Below are positions 1 to 8,506 of a DNA stretch of 64,000 bases, piece after piece. The notes beneath the pieces were generated by a model, which saw only the letters and a list, made by a program, of their open reading frames with translations, had not been told where the DNA came from and searched no databases. The position numbers and the translations under genes are program-made. The stretch covers positions 1 through 64,000 of the forward strand of contig JADCCN010000011.1 of NCBI GenBank assembly GCA_020252645.1, written 5' to 3'. How positions within the stretch are numbered: position 1 is the stretch's first letter; every line of letters starts with the position of its first letter. Source of the DNA: Methylobacterium sp. (GTDB lineage: Bacteria; Pseudomonadota; Alphaproteobacteria; Rhizobiales; Beijerinckiaceae).

Positions 1-54
1 ATCGCATGCTTTTTTGTGAAAAACCGGATTCCACTTTTTCACAGCATGCTCTAG
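1..54. repeat. GCATG palindromic intergenic repeat, copy A (left edge, cut by window)
   Basis: The arms GCATGCT (4-10) and AGCATGCT (43-50) flank a core of GTGAAAAACCGG and TCCACTTTTTCAC, and the copy ends in CTAG at 51-54. Positions 1-50 are identical to the reverse complement of 28077-28126 and differ by one base (ACCGG versus ACTGG) from 63911-63960. The other two copies carry a second palindromic module next to this one, so the window probably begins inside a composite element. Short palindromes of this kind are common between genes in Hyphomicrobiales. Confidence 0.85.
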
Positions 55-88
55 AGCGGTCGATCTGCCTCAATCCGATCGACCGCTC
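54..88. repeat. Inverted repeat GAGCGGTCGAT, second repeat module
   Basis: Perfect 11-base arms, GAGCGGTCGAT (54-64) and ATCGACCGCTC (78-88), surround a 13-base spacer. A related dyad starting GAGCGGTCGATC lies directly after the stop codon of the last complete gene (63824-63861). This looks like another module of the same mosaic repeat family. It could fold as a hairpin in RNA but has no U tract. Confidence 0.7.
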
Positions 89-105
89 CAAGCTCTGGAT
101 TTACC

Positions 106-154
106 GCATTTTCTTTCGAAGAACCGGTATCCACTTCTTCCGAAAATGCTCTAA
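106..154. repeat. GCATG-family repeat, divergent copy B
   Basis: GCATTTTCTTTCG followed by GAACCGGTATCCACTTC and CGAAAATGCTCTA keeps the family layout: AACCGG, TCCACTT and inverted ends GCATTTTC/GAAAATGC. It differs from copy A in the stem sequence, showing that stems vary while the central AACCGG...TCCACTT block is kept. It lies just upstream of the Crp/Fnr-type gene. Confidence 0.7.
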
Positions 155-191
155 ACCGGATGGATAAGGAACCAACGCCTCATCCTCACCG

Positions 192-887
192 GTGCCGCCC
201 TTGATTTCCGCCGAACGCCTCGCCGCCATCGCCCGCTGGTCGCATGACCTCCCGGAAGCCGAGCGCGAACGCGCGCGCCGCGGCATCGTCGAGAAGAACT
301 ACGCGGCGGGAAGCTATATCTGCCACCTCGGTGATCGCTTCGATGTCTGGACCGGGGTGATCGACGGCCTCGTGAAACTTTCGACCAGTTCGGATTCGGG
401 AAAGCTCATCAGTCTTGCCGGGCTTCCCGCCGGGGCCTGGTTTGGCGAGGGTAGCGTGCTGAAGGGTGAACCGCGCCGCTACGATCTCGTCGCCTTGCGC
501 GAGACGCGCCTCGCGCTGATGGATGCGGCGACCTTCTTCTGGATGTTCGAGAATTCCGTCGCCTTCAACCGCTTTCTCGTGCGGCAACTGAACGAACGAC
601 TTGGCCAGTTCATCGGGCTTGTGGAAACCGATCGGCTGCTGGATGCGCCGGCCCGCATTGCCCGTGCCCTGGCCTTCCTGTTCAATCCCGAACTGCACCC
701 CGCCGTGGGTCTGCATCTCGCGATTACGCAGGAGGAGATCGGCCTGCTTTCCGGCCTCTCGCGGCAGGCCGCGAACAAGGCGCTGAAGCGGCTCGAGGAG
801 GCGCAGGTGCTGCGGGTGGAGAGGGGTGGTATCTCGATCCGCGCCTGGGGCGATCTCAACGCCTATCCGATGCGCGGAAATCGCTGA
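192..887 (+). CDS. Crp/Fnr-family transcriptional regulator
   Basis: A 231-residue regulator. Residues about 39-110 form a cyclic-nucleotide-binding-type beta-roll (AGSYICHLGDRFD, then GAWFGEGSVL). Residues about 177-216 form a C-terminal winged helix-turn-helix (TQEEIGLLSGLSRQAANKAL). There is no N-terminal cysteine cluster as in Fnr, and the cAMP-contact residues of Crp are not obvious, so the ligand is unknown. The start taken is GTG at 192. No strong ribosome binding site is close to it, and a TTG at 201 is an alternative. It lies 253 bases upstream of an acyl-CoA synthetase/Liv transporter operon on the same strand, which it may control; that is inference from position only. Confidence 0.85.
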   Translation: MPPLISAERLAAIARWSHDLPEAERERARRGIVEKNYAAGSYICHLGDRFDVWTGVIDGLVKLSTSSDSGKLISLAGLPAGAWFGEGSVLKGEPRRYDLVALRETRLALMDAATFFWMFENSVAFNRFLVRQLNERLGQFIGLVETDRLLDAPARIARALAFLFNPELHPAVGLHLAITQEEIGLLSGLSRQAANKALKRLEEAQVLRVERGGISIRAWGDLNAYPMRGNR

Positions 888-1140
888 GGAAACGCCCTTA
901 TTCTTTGGTTGAATTGCAACGGAAGCTTCGACCAAATGGCCTGAAAAAGCGCCAATCCTGGCGCAGCTTTCGCCCATCACGCGTCAAAAAGCCGCGAAAA
1001 CATGGGAAGATAAAAGTGTAACAGCATTGCGTGAGGCTGTCTGTCAAGCCCGCGCTTGCTTCCATGCCGCATTGCTGCAAACTTGATGCCCGAAACAGGG
1101 TCTCGCGAGAAGGGCCCGCCGACTTCAGGGAGAGACGCGC
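888..1140 (+). promoter_or_regulatory. Intergenic leader before the acyl-CoA synthetase operon
   Basis: The 253 bases between the regulator and the synthetase gene hold no convincing gene. A small hairpin can form at 949-964 (GCGCCA, loop ATCC, TGGCGC). The promoter of the synthetase/Liv operon should lie here, but I cannot place -35 and -10 boxes with confidence. A GGGAGAGACGCGC ribosome binding region precedes the GTG at 1141. Confidence 0.35.
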
Positions 1141-3114
1141 GTGGAACGGGACGCTCCGGCGGCCTTGGATACCTTTCCGAAATGGCTGGCGCATCAGGCG
1201 CGGGTCCGGCCCGAAAGGCCGGGCATGCGGCACAAGGATCTTGGCATCTGGACCGAATGGTCCTGGGCGGAAGTGGCGCAGAATGTGCGCGCCTACGCCC
1301 TGGGGCTGATGGCACATGGGCTGGAGCGCGGCGATAAGGTCGCGATCATCGGGAATAACCGGCCGAGACTCTACTGGTCGATGATGGCGGCGCAATCGAT
1401 CGGAGCCATCCCCGTGCCGGTCTATGCGGATTCCGTTGCCGAAGAGATGGCCTATGTGCTGGACCATGCCGAGGTGAAGTTCGCCTGCGTGCAGGACCAG
1501 GAACAGGTCGACAAGATCCTCTCGGTCTCGGAGCGCCTGCCGAACATCGCCTTCATCTTCTATGACGAGCCCCGCGGGCTTCGCGCCTATGATCATTCCC
1601 GCTTGCAGTCCATCGATGGGGTGATCTCGCAGGGCAGGGGCATGATGCTTGCCGATGCGGAAGCCAATCGCCGGCTCGATGCGGAAATGGCGCGCGGCAA
1701 GGGCGATGACATTTCGGTCATCCTCTACACTTCCGGCACCACGGGGCGCTCGAAGGGTGTGATGCTCACGGCCGGACGCTGCATCGCCGCAGCGCGTGAT
1801 ACCGTGGCCTTCGATGGCCTCTCGGATCGCGACAACGTGCTGGCCTATCTGCCCCTCGCCTGGGTGGGCGACCACTACCTCAATTATGCGCAGGCGCTGA
1901 TCGCCGGCTTCTGCATCAACTGCCCCGAAAGCCCGGAGACTGCGGTGGAGGATCGCCGCGAAGTGGGCAACACCTATGCCTTCGCGCCGCCCCGCGTGTT
2001 CGAGGGCATGCTGACGCGCATCATGATCCGCATGGAGGATGCGAGCTGGCTGAAGCGGAAATTGTTCGATTATTACATGGGCGTTGCCAAGAAGTGGGGC
2101 GAGAAGATCCTCGATGGCAAGCCTGTGCCGCTGCCGGCGCGGCTCAACTACGCGCTCGGCAATCTGCTTGTTTATGGACCACTCAAGAACGTGATGGGCC
2201 TCACCACCGTGCGCGTCGGCTATACCGCCGGCGAGGCGATCGGGCCCGAGCTGTTCTCGTTCTTCCGCTCCATCGGGCTGAACCTGAAGCAGCTCTACGG
2301 GCAGACCGAGGCCTTCCTCTTCGTCACCTGCCAGAAGGATGACGGCGTGCGCGCCGATTGCGTCGGCCCCGCGACGCCCAATGTCGAGATTCGCATCGCC
2401 GAGGATGGCGAGGTGCTTTACAAGTCGCCGGGCCAGTTCGTGGGTTATTACAAGGACCCTGACAAGACCGCCGAGACCATGACGCCCGACGGCTTCGTGA
2501 AGACCGGCGATGCCGGCTTCTTCGAGAAGGACGGCCAGCTTCGCATCATCGACCGTGCGAAGGATGTGGGCCGCCTGCGCTCCGGCGCGCTGTTCGCGCC
2601 GAAATATATCGAGAACAAGCTGAAATTCTTCCCCAATATCCGCGAGGCCGTGGCCTTCGGGCAGGGCGAGGATTTCGTCACGGTCTTTCTCAATATCGAC
2701 ATCGTCGCGGTGGGCAACTGGGCCGAGCGCAACAATGTCTCCTACGGCTCCTACCAGGAGCTGGCGGGGCACAGCCAGGTTTACGAGATCCTCGCGGGCC
2801 ATCTGGCGGAGGTGAACCGCCAGCTCGCCGAGGAACCGATGATGGCCAGGGCGCAGATCCATCGTTTCCTCATCCTGCACAAGGAACTCGATGCGGATGA
2901 CGGCGAACTCACGCGCACGCAGAAGGTGCGGCGCGGCTTCATCGCGGATCGCTACGGCCCGCTGGTGAAGGCGCTCTACGATGGTTCGAAAGAGGCGGAT
3001 ATCTCCACCGAGGTCACCTTCGAGGACGGGCGCAAGGGTGTGATCTCCGCGCGTGTGAAGGTGATGGATGCGGTGGTCGCGCCGGTCGCGGCGCTGCCGC
3101 AGGCGGCCGAGTGA
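1141..3114 (+). CDS. AMP-forming long-chain acyl-CoA synthetase-like ligase
   Basis: A 657-residue member of the ANL adenylating superfamily that activates a carboxylic acid with ATP and joins it to CoA. The P-loop motif YTSGTTGRSKG is at about 195-205, YGQTE at about 386-390, and the hinge region KTGDAGF...IDRAKD at about 454-475. The length and the insert around GDHYLNYAQALIAGF match the large FadD/ACSL-type branch rather than acetyl-CoA synthetase. Start GTG 1141 has a good ribosome binding site (GGGAGA). The gene abuts livG. Synthetases of this type often sit with Liv-type transporters in Hyphomicrobiales, suggesting uptake followed by CoA activation of the same acid. The substrate is not identifiable from sequence. 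Confidence 0.9.
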   Translation: MERDAPAALDTFPKWLAHQARVRPERPGMRHKDLGIWTEWSWAEVAQNVRAYALGLMAHGLERGDKVAIIGNNRPRLYWSMMAAQSIGAIPVPVYADSVAEEMAYVLDHAEVKFACVQDQEQVDKILSVSERLPNIAFIFYDEPRGLRAYDHSRLQSIDGVISQGRGMMLADAEANRRLDAEMARGKGDDISVILYTSGTTGRSKGVMLTAGRCIAAARDTVAFDGLSDRDNVLAYLPLAWVGDHYLNYAQALIAGFCINCPESPETAVEDRREVGNTYAFAPPRVFEGMLTRIMIRMEDASWLKRKLFDYYMGVAKKWGEKILDGKPVPLPARLNYALGNLLVYGPLKNVMGLTTVRVGYTAGEAIGPELFSFFRSIGLNLKQLYGQTEAFLFVTCQKDDGVRADCVGPATPNVEIRIAEDGEVLYKSPGQFVGYYKDPDKTAETMTPDGFVKTGDAGFFEKDGQLRIIDRAKDVGRLRSGALFAPKYIENKLKFFPNIREAVAFGQGEDFVTVFLNIDIVAVGNWAERNNVSYGSYQELAGHSQVYEILAGHLAEVNRQLAEEPMMARAQIHRFLILHKELDADDGELTRTQKVRRGFIADRYGPLVKALYDGSKEADISTEVTFEDGRKGVISARVKVMDAVVAPVAALPQAAE

Positions 3115-3125
3115 GCGGGGCGCGC

Positions 3126-3920
3126 ATGGTTCAGAACTCCACCCTTTCTCCCGGCGATACCTTGCTCAAGGTCGACAATGTCTCGCTGCGCTTCGGCGGC
3201 GTGAAGGCCATCACCGATGTCTCCTTCGACATCCGGAAGGGCGAGATCCGCGCGATCATCGGCCCGAACGGAGCCGGCAAGACCTCGATGCTGAACGTCA
3301 TCAACGGGTTCTACCACCCGCAGGAAGGCACCATCACCTACAAGGGCGCGACGCGCACCAAGATGAAGCCCTATGTGGCGGCTTCCCAGGGTATTGCGCG
3401 CACCTTCCAGAATGTCGCGCTCTTCAAGGGCATGTCGACGCTCGACAACATCATGGTCGGCCGCACGCTGAAGATGAAATCGAACTTCTTCTGGCAGATC
3501 TTCCGCCATGGCCCGGCCATGGCCGAGGAGATCACGCATCGCCGGATGGTCGAGGAGATCATCGACTTTCTGGAGATCGAGCACATCCGCAAGGTGCCCG
3601 TGGGCAAGCTGCCCTACGGCCTGCAGAAGCGCGTCGAACTTGGCCGCGCGCTGGCCATGGAGCCGGAATTGCTGCTGCTCGATGAACCCATGGCCGGCAT
3701 GAACCTCGAGGAAAAGGAGGACATGTGCCGCTTCATCCTCGATGTGAAGGAGCAATACGGCACAACCATCGCACTCATCGAGCACGATATGGGCGTGGTG
3801 ATGGACCTCTCCGACCGCGTGGTGGTGCTCGAATATGGCCGCAGAATCGCCGATGGCACGCCCGATGAGGTAAAGGCCAATCAGGCGGTCATCGATGCCT
3901 ATCTCGGCGTGGCGCATTGA
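3126..3920 (+). CDS. livG: Liv-type ABC transporter ATP-binding protein (LivG-like)
   Basis: ATPase subunit of a branched-chain-amino-acid-type importer, about 264 residues. Counted from an alternative GTG at 3111, which overlaps the preceding stop codon as GTGA, Walker A GPNGAGKT is at 51-58. The signature-like segment LPYGLQKRVELG is at about 167-178, followed by Walker B ending LLLLDEPMAGMN. The replacement of LSGGQ by LPYGLQKR is typical of LivG proteins. The neighbours livH, livM, a binding protein and livF complete the transporter. A palindromic repeat lies between this gene and livH. Confidence 0.92.
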   Translation: MVQNSTLSPGDTLLKVDNVSLRFGGVKAITDVSFDIRKGEIRAIIGPNGAGKTSMLNVINGFYHPQEGTITYKGATRTKMKPYVAASQGIARTFQNVALFKGMSTLDNIMVGRTLKMKSNFFWQIFRHGPAMAEEITHRRMVEEIIDFLEIEHIRKVPVGKLPYGLQKRVELGRALAMEPELLLLDEPMAGMNLEEKEDMCRFILDVKEQYGTTIALIEHDMGVVMDLSDRVVVLEYGRRIADGTPDEVKANQAVIDAYLGVAH

Positions 3921-3930
3921 AAGGTGTGAT

Positions 3931-3975
3931 GCATGTTCATGACGCAAAACCGGCATCCACTTTTGCTGAACATGC
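3931..3975. repeat. GCATG-family repeat, copy C, inside the liv operon
   Basis: GCATGTTCATGACGCAAAACC, the block GGCATCCACTTTTG and CTGAACATGC form a palindrome with arms GCATGTTCA (3931-3939) and TGAACATGC. It sits in the 66-base gap between livG and livH. It may act as an intercistronic hairpin that stabilises or separates messages. Confidence 0.8.
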
Positions 3976-3986
3976 GGTGAGGGGGA

Positions 3987-4943
3987 ATGGGGATGCTCTA
4001 TAACATTCTGATCGATCCCTTCGTGCAGATGGGTGCCGCACCCGATCTCTTCGTGCAGACGATCTGGGAAGGCCTGGTCGCCGGCGTGCTTTATGCGCTG
4101 ATCGCGCTCGGCTTCGTGCTCATTTTCAAGGCCTCGGGCGTGTTCAATTTTGCCCAAGGCATCATGGTGGTGTTCGCGGCCCTCACGCTGGTGGGCCTGC
4201 ACGAGAAGGGCGTTCCGGCCTGGGCAGCACTCATCCTCACGCTTGGTGTGATGGCGATCCTCGCCATTGCCGTGGAGCGCGTGGTCTTGCGCCCGCTGGT
4301 GAACCAGCCGGACATCATCCTGTTCATGGCGACCTTCGGGCTCACCTTCATCATCATCGGCCTTGGCGAATTCATCTTCGGCGGCGAACCGAAGCAGATG
4401 ATCGCGGAGGAGCTGGGCCTGCCGCAGGGCACGATGCGCTTTGATATTCTTGGCGGGAAGGTCATCATCCAGAAGATCGACGTCGCGGCGGCGGTGATCG
4501 CCTCGCTGATGATCGCGGCACTGGCCTTGTTCTTCCAGTACACGCGCATCGGCCGCGCCTTGCGCGCGGTGGCGGATAGCCACAAGGCGGCGCTTTCGGT
4601 TGGCATCTCGCTGAACCAGATCTGGGTCATCGTCTGGTTTGCGGCCGGAATCGTGGCGCTCATCACGGGCATCATGTGGGGGGCGCGATCCGATGTGAGC
4701 TTCGCGCTGCAGGTGATCGCGCTGAAGGCGCTGCCGGTGCTCATCCTCGGTGGCTTCACCTCCATTCCGGGCGCGATCATCGGCGGGCTGATCATCGGCA
4801 TCGGCGAGAAGCTGGCGGAGTTCTACTGGGGGCCGCTGGTGGGCGGCGGCATCGAGAACTGGGTGGCCTATGTGATCGCGCTTCTCTTCCTGATGGTGCG
4901 GCCGCAAGGCCTGTTCGGCGACAAGATCATCGAGAGGATCTGA
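3987..4943 (+). CDS. livH: Liv-type ABC transporter permease (LivH-like)
   Basis: A 318-residue inner-membrane permease. It is rich in hydrophobic helices and carries the LivH features GLVAGVLYALIALGFVLIF near residue 30 and VADSHKAALSVGI (the ATPase-contact loop) at about 200. GGFTSIPGAIIGGLIIG follows near 255. Start ATG 3987 has a strong ribosome binding site (GAGGGGG). It pairs with the LivM-like permease 62 bases downstream to form the membrane channel. Confidence 0.92.
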   Translation: MGMLYNILIDPFVQMGAAPDLFVQTIWEGLVAGVLYALIALGFVLIFKASGVFNFAQGIMVVFAALTLVGLHEKGVPAWAALILTLGVMAILAIAVERVVLRPLVNQPDIILFMATFGLTFIIIGLGEFIFGGEPKQMIAEELGLPQGTMRFDILGGKVIIQKIDVAAAVIASLMIAALALFFQYTRIGRALRAVADSHKAALSVGISLNQIWVIVWFAAGIVALITGIMWGARSDVSFALQVIALKALPVLILGGFTSIPGAIIGGLIIGIGEKLAEFYWGPLVGGGIENWVAYVIALLFLMVRPQGLFGDKIIERI

Positions 4944-5005
4944 GCATGAGCAACAGAATTTCCCCGCGGTTTTGTGTCCTCGCAGGCGACAAGGTGATCT
5001 GATCC

Positions 5006-6085
5006 ATGCTCTACCGGGAATCAGGCCAGTTCAAGAAAACCTACTCGGCGGATATGCAGGTTTTCCCCTTGCGGGAAGACCGGACGGGCATTGCCATCAT
5101 CCTGTTCATTGCCGCTGTGGTGATCCCGCTTTTCGGCTCGAACTTCTTCCTCTCCACCGTGATGATCCCCTTCCTCGTCTTCGCGCTTGCCGCGATGGGG
5201 CTCAACATCGTCACGGGCTATACGGGGCTGATCTCGCTCGGCACCGGCGCCTTCATGGGCGTGGGCGCTTACGCCTGCTACAAGCTGACGACGTATTTTC
5301 CCGGCGTGCCGATCGTCATCTGGATCCTTGCTTCGGGCATCTTCTCGGCGGCGATCGGCGCGCTGTTCGGCCTGCCGAGCTTGCGCATCAAGGGCTTCTA
5401 TCTCGCGGTGGCGACGCTTGCCGCGCAGTTCTTCCTGGAATGGTGCTTCGTGCGCATTCCCTGGCTCTTCAACTACAATGCCTCGGGCGCCATTGAAGTC
5501 CCGACGCGCTGGATCGCCGGCATCCCGGTCACCGGCCCGAACGCGACGCCGATGACGCGCTATTACGTCATCCTCGGCATCGTGGTGCTGATGACCTGGG
5601 TGGCCTCGAACATCCTGCACGGGCGCATCGGGCGCAGCTTCATGGCCGTGCGCGACATGGATATCGCGGCAGAACTCATGGGCATCCGGCTGCTGCGCAC
5701 CAAGCTCCTCGCTTTTGCGATGTCGTCCTTCTATTGCGGCGTGGCGGGTGCCACGATGATGTTCCTCTGGTATGGCGGCGGGGAGGCGAGCGATGCCTTC
5801 AACATCAACCAGAGCTTCATCATCCTGTTCATGGTGATCATCGGAGGGCTGGGCTCGCTCATCGGCTGCTTCTTTGGCGCAGCCCTGTTGCACATCATCC
5901 CGGTGACGCTGAAATTCGGCCTGCCGGCCATCGGCATCCCGCTGGCGGGCGCCACAGCCGAGCACATCAACCACCTGCTTGTGGGCGGGCTCATCATCCT
6001 GTTCCTGATCGCCGAGCCGCATGGTCTCGCCCGGCTCTGGCAGATCGGGAAGCAGAAGCTTAGAACCTGGCCCTTCCCGTATTGA
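5006..6085 (+). CDS. livM: Liv-type ABC transporter permease (LivM-like)
   Basis: A 359-residue permease with the LivM hallmarks LNIVTGYTGLISLGTGAFM at about 69-87, the coupling loop VRDMDIAAELMGI near 217, and GGLGSLIGCFFGAAL near 290. Start ATG 5006 is preceded by AAGGTG. Its partners are the upstream livH and the downstream binding protein and livF. It would reside in the inner membrane as the second half of the translocation pore. Confidence 0.92.
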   Translation: MLYRESGQFKKTYSADMQVFPLREDRTGIAIILFIAAVVIPLFGSNFFLSTVMIPFLVFALAAMGLNIVTGYTGLISLGTGAFMGVGAYACYKLTTYFPGVPIVIWILASGIFSAAIGALFGLPSLRIKGFYLAVATLAAQFFLEWCFVRIPWLFNYNASGAIEVPTRWIAGIPVTGPNATPMTRYYVILGIVVLMTWVASNILHGRIGRSFMAVRDMDIAAELMGIRLLRTKLLAFAMSSFYCGVAGATMMFLWYGGGEASDAFNINQSFIILFMVIIGGLGSLIGCFFGAALLHIIPVTLKFGLPAIGIPLAGATAEHINHLLVGGLIILFLIAEPHGLARLWQIGKQKLRTWPFPY

Positions 6086-6097
6086 GCGGGGCGGGCC

Positions 6098-6121
6098 TTG
6101 CCGTGGCGCATGCCGCGGCAA
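6098..6121 (+). promoter_or_regulatory. Intercistronic hairpin before the binding-protein gene
   Basis: TTGCCGTGGC (6098-6107), loop GCAT, GCCGCGGCAA (6112-6121) gives a 10-pair stem with one G-U pair. No U tract follows, so it is more likely an RNA-processing or stabilising hairpin than a terminator. Such hairpins often let the binding protein be made in excess over the permeases. Confidence 0.55.
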
Positions 6122-6166
6122 AATGAGGACCTGAAGAAAGAAGACCTGAGGAATGAAAACCTGGGG
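6122..6166 (+). repeat. Three imperfect 15-base tandem repeats in the leader
   Basis: AATGAGGACCTGAAG, AAAGAAGACCTGAGG and AATGAAAACCTGGGG lie end to end directly after the hairpin and 36 bases before the binding-protein start codon. All three share ACCTG. The function is unknown; it may be a spacer or protein-binding array, or simple slippage expansion. Confidence 0.6.
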
Positions 6167-6202
6167 AGCCCGGGAAGAGGCTCCATCGAAGGAGGAACGA
6201 CC

Positions 6203-7540
6203 ATGAAGAAAACCCTCGGCCCGAAATTCCTGGGCTTGGCGGCCCTGGCCGCAGCCTTCGCGGGCGCGGCGCCCCTGCCGGTCTCCGCGCAGGATACGAT
6301 CTACGTGCCTCTGCTCACCTACCGCACCGGCCCCTTCGCCGGTTCTGGCGTTCATATCGCCAACGGCATGCGCGATTACCTCGAAATGCTGAACCAGCGC
6401 GATGGCGGCATCGGCGGGGCGCGCATCATCATCGAGGAATGCGAGACCGGCTATGACACCAAGAAGGGTGTCGAATGCTATGAAAGCGTGAAGGCGAAGA
6501 ACCCGGTGGTGGTGAACCCCTATTCCACGGGCATCACTCTGCAGATCATCCCCAAGGCGGCGGTGGACAAGATCCCCGTGCTCTCGATGGCCTATGGCCT
6601 CTCGGCCTCGGCGGATGGCGAGCATTTCCCGTGGATCTTCAACCCGCCGGCGACCTACTGGGATGGCGCTTCGGTCTTCGTGAAGCATATGGCGCAGGCG
6701 GAAGGCGGCCTCGACAAGCTGAAGGGCAAGACGGTGGGCCTTGTCCATCTCGATGCGCCCTTCGGCAAGGAGCCGATTCCGGTGCTCGAGGCGCTGGCCA
6801 AGCAATATGGCTTCAATCTGAAGCTCTACCCGGTGCCGGCCGCGCAGATGCAGAACCAGGGCTCGACCTGGCTCGCCATCCGCCGCGACCGCGTGGACTG
6901 GATCTATAACCAGGGTTGGGGCGCGATGAACCCCACGGCCGTGAAGGAAGCGGTGAAGAACGACTTCCCGATGGATCGCCTCGTCGGCGTCTGGTGGGCC
7001 GGCGGCGACGACGACGCCCGTGCGGGTGAAGCCGGCGCCAAGGGCTACAAGACCCTCAACTTCCACAACACGGGCGCGAATTACCCCGTTTTTCAGGATA
7101 TCCTGAAACATGTCTTCGACAAGAATCTCAGCCAGGCCAGGCGCGAGCAGGTGGGCGAGAACCTCTATAACCGCGGGGTCTATAACTCGATGCTGATCGC
7201 CGAGGCCGTGCGCACCGCGCAGCGGATCACCGGCAAGAAGGCGGTCGTGGGTGAGGATGTCCGTCGCGGCTTCGAGGCGCTCAACATCACCGAGCAGCGC
7301 CTGAAGGAGATCGGCATGGAAGGCTTCGCCAACCCTGTCCGCATCACCTGCAACGACCATAGCGGCCATAACAAGGTGTTCATCTCGCAGTGGGACGGTT
7401 CCAAATACGTGAAGGCCTCCGACTGGATGGACCCGATGAAGGAGATCGTCCGTCCGCTCATCGAGGCTGAGGCGAAGGATTTCGTCGCGAAGAACACCGG
7501 CTGGCCGAAGCGCACGGAAGCCTGCGAGAAGGGCGCGTAA
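6203..7540 (+). CDS. Liv-type periplasmic substrate-binding protein
   Basis: A 445-residue solute-binding protein of the periplasmic-binding-protein-like I type (LivJ/amide family). ATG 6203 is chosen because GAAGGAGGAACGACC is an excellent ribosome binding site and the protein then begins with a clean signal peptide. That peptide is MKKTLGPKFLG, a hydrophobic Ala-rich stretch, and cleavage near VSA-QD at about residue 31. The mature part begins TIYVPLLTYRTGPFAGSG. Several cysteines are present (IIEECETGYDTKKGVECYE). It is flanked by two strong hairpins, consistent with high, separately controlled expression. Confidence 0.92.
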   Translation: MKKTLGPKFLGLAALAAAFAGAAPLPVSAQDTIYVPLLTYRTGPFAGSGVHIANGMRDYLEMLNQRDGGIGGARIIIEECETGYDTKKGVECYESVKAKNPVVVNPYSTGITLQIIPKAAVDKIPVLSMAYGLSASADGEHFPWIFNPPATYWDGASVFVKHMAQAEGGLDKLKGKTVGLVHLDAPFGKEPIPVLEALAKQYGFNLKLYPVPAAQMQNQGSTWLAIRRDRVDWIYNQGWGAMNPTAVKEAVKNDFPMDRLVGVWWAGGDDDARAGEAGAKGYKTLNFHNTGANYPVFQDILKHVFDKNLSQARREQVGENLYNRGVYNSMLIAEAVRTAQRITGKKAVVGEDVRRGFEALNITEQRLKEIGMEGFANPVRITCNDHSGHNKVFISQWDGSKYVKASDWMDPMKEIVRPLIEAEAKDFVAKNTGWPKRTEACEKGA

Positions 7541-7553
7541 CCCGCGAGCAACG

Positions 7554-7577
7554 GGGCAGCCGGTTCGCCGGCTGCCC
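7554..7577 (+). terminator. Strong UUCG-loop hairpin after the binding-protein gene
   Basis: GGGCAGCCGG (7554-7563), loop TTCG, CCGGCTGCCC (7568-7577) is a perfect 10-pair stem with a stable UUCG tetraloop, 13 bases after the stop codon. No long U run follows (CACTTCC), so it may be a partial terminator or a 3' mRNA stabiliser ahead of livF. Confidence 0.6.
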
Positions 7578-7623
7578 ACTTCCGGCCCGAATGGCCTGAT
7601 GAACCGAAATCCCGGAGCCTGTG

Positions 7624-8448
7624 ATGTCCGCCACCGCCGAAACCGTCGAGCCCATCCTTGCGGTCAACAACATCGAGGTGATCTACGATCATGTCGTGCT
7701 GGTGCTGAAGGGCGTGTCGCTCACCGTGCCGCGTGGCGGCATCGTGGCGGTGCTGGGCGCCAATGGCGCAGGCAAGACCACCACGCTCAAGGCGATCTCG
7801 AACCTGCTCAAGGCCGAGCGCGGCGATGTCACCAAGGGCGCGATCATGTTCGAGGGCGAGCGCGTGGATCGCATGAGCCCGGCGGATCTGGTGCGGCGCG
7901 GCTGCATCCAGGTGATGGAGGGCCGCCATTGCTTCGGCCACCTTACCATCGAGGAGAACCTCCTCACGGGAGCCTTCACGCGGCAGGATGGCCGCGCGGC
8001 CATCAAACGCGACATGGAGATGGTCTTTGACTATTTCCCGCGCCTCCGGCAGCGCATGAAATCCATGTCCGGCTATACATCGGGCGGCGAGCAGCAGATG
8101 TGCGCCATTGGCCGCGCGCTGATGAGCCGTCCCAAGATGATCCTGCTCGATGAACCCTCGATGGGCCTTGCGCCGCAGATCGTCGAGGAGATCTTCGAGA
8201 TCGTGAAGGATCTCAACGCGAAGGAGGGCGTGTCCTTCCTGCTTGCCGAGCAGAACACCAACATGGCCCTGCGCTACGCCACCTATGGCTATATCATGGA
8301 AACCGGCCGCATCGTGATGGATGGCGATGCCAGGGCCTTGCGCGAAAACGAGGATGTGAAGGAATTCTATCTCGGCGTTTCCGGCGGGGACAAGAAATCC
8401 TTCCGCGAAGTGAAGAGCTACAAGCGCCGGAAGCGCTGGCTGGCGTGA
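7624..8448 (+). CDS. livF: Liv-type ABC transporter ATP-binding protein (LivF-like)
   Basis: A 274-residue second ATPase of the transporter. Walker A GANGAGKT is at 45-52, the signature region YTSGGEQQM at 151-159, and Walker B MILLDEPSMGLAP from 172. Start ATG 7624 follows CGGAG; an in-frame GTG lies just before it. The basic C-terminal tail (SFREVKSYKRRKRWLA) is longer than in amino-acid-type LivF. I recall this tail from LivF proteins encoded beside acyl-CoA synthetases, which would fit a carboxylic acid substrate. The stop codon runs straight into repeat copy D. Confidence 0.92.
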   Translation: MSATAETVEPILAVNNIEVIYDHVVLVLKGVSLTVPRGGIVAVLGANGAGKTTTLKAISNLLKAERGDVTKGAIMFEGERVDRMSPADLVRRGCIQVMEGRHCFGHLTIEENLLTGAFTRQDGRAAIKRDMEMVFDYFPRLRQRMKSMSGYTSGGEQQMCAIGRALMSRPKMILLDEPSMGLAPQIVEEIFEIVKDLNAKEGVSFLLAEQNTNMALRYATYGYIMETGRIVMDGDARALRENEDVKEFYLGVSGGDKKSFREVKSYKRRKRWLA

Positions 8449-8491
8449 GCATCGTCGCGAAGTGGTCGCCGGTTCGCGCGAAGACAATGCC
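8448..8491. repeat. GCATG-family repeat, copy D, between convergent genes
   Basis: On the minus strand it reads GGCATTGTCTTCGCGCGAACC, then GGCGACCACTTCGCGACG and ATGCT, keeping the family layout with stems TCGCG/CGCGA. It begins at the last base of the livF stop codon and ends 16 bases from the stop of the convergent permease gene. From that position it could act as a two-way terminator. Confidence 0.7.
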
Positions 8492-8506
8492 AACAACGAA
8501 AAATGA

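Noticed and set aside
888-1140. Fnr- or Crp-type binding site before the acyl-CoA synthetase gene
   Set aside because: A TTG-AATTG-CAA sequence near 910 has only weak symmetry and does not match TTGAT-N4-ATCAA or TGTGA-N6-TCACA well enough.
898-2880. Open frame of 660 codons on the minus strand opposite the acyl-CoA synthetase gene
   Set aside because: Shadow frame of a clear ANL-superfamily gene; composition is that of an antisense high-GC frame.
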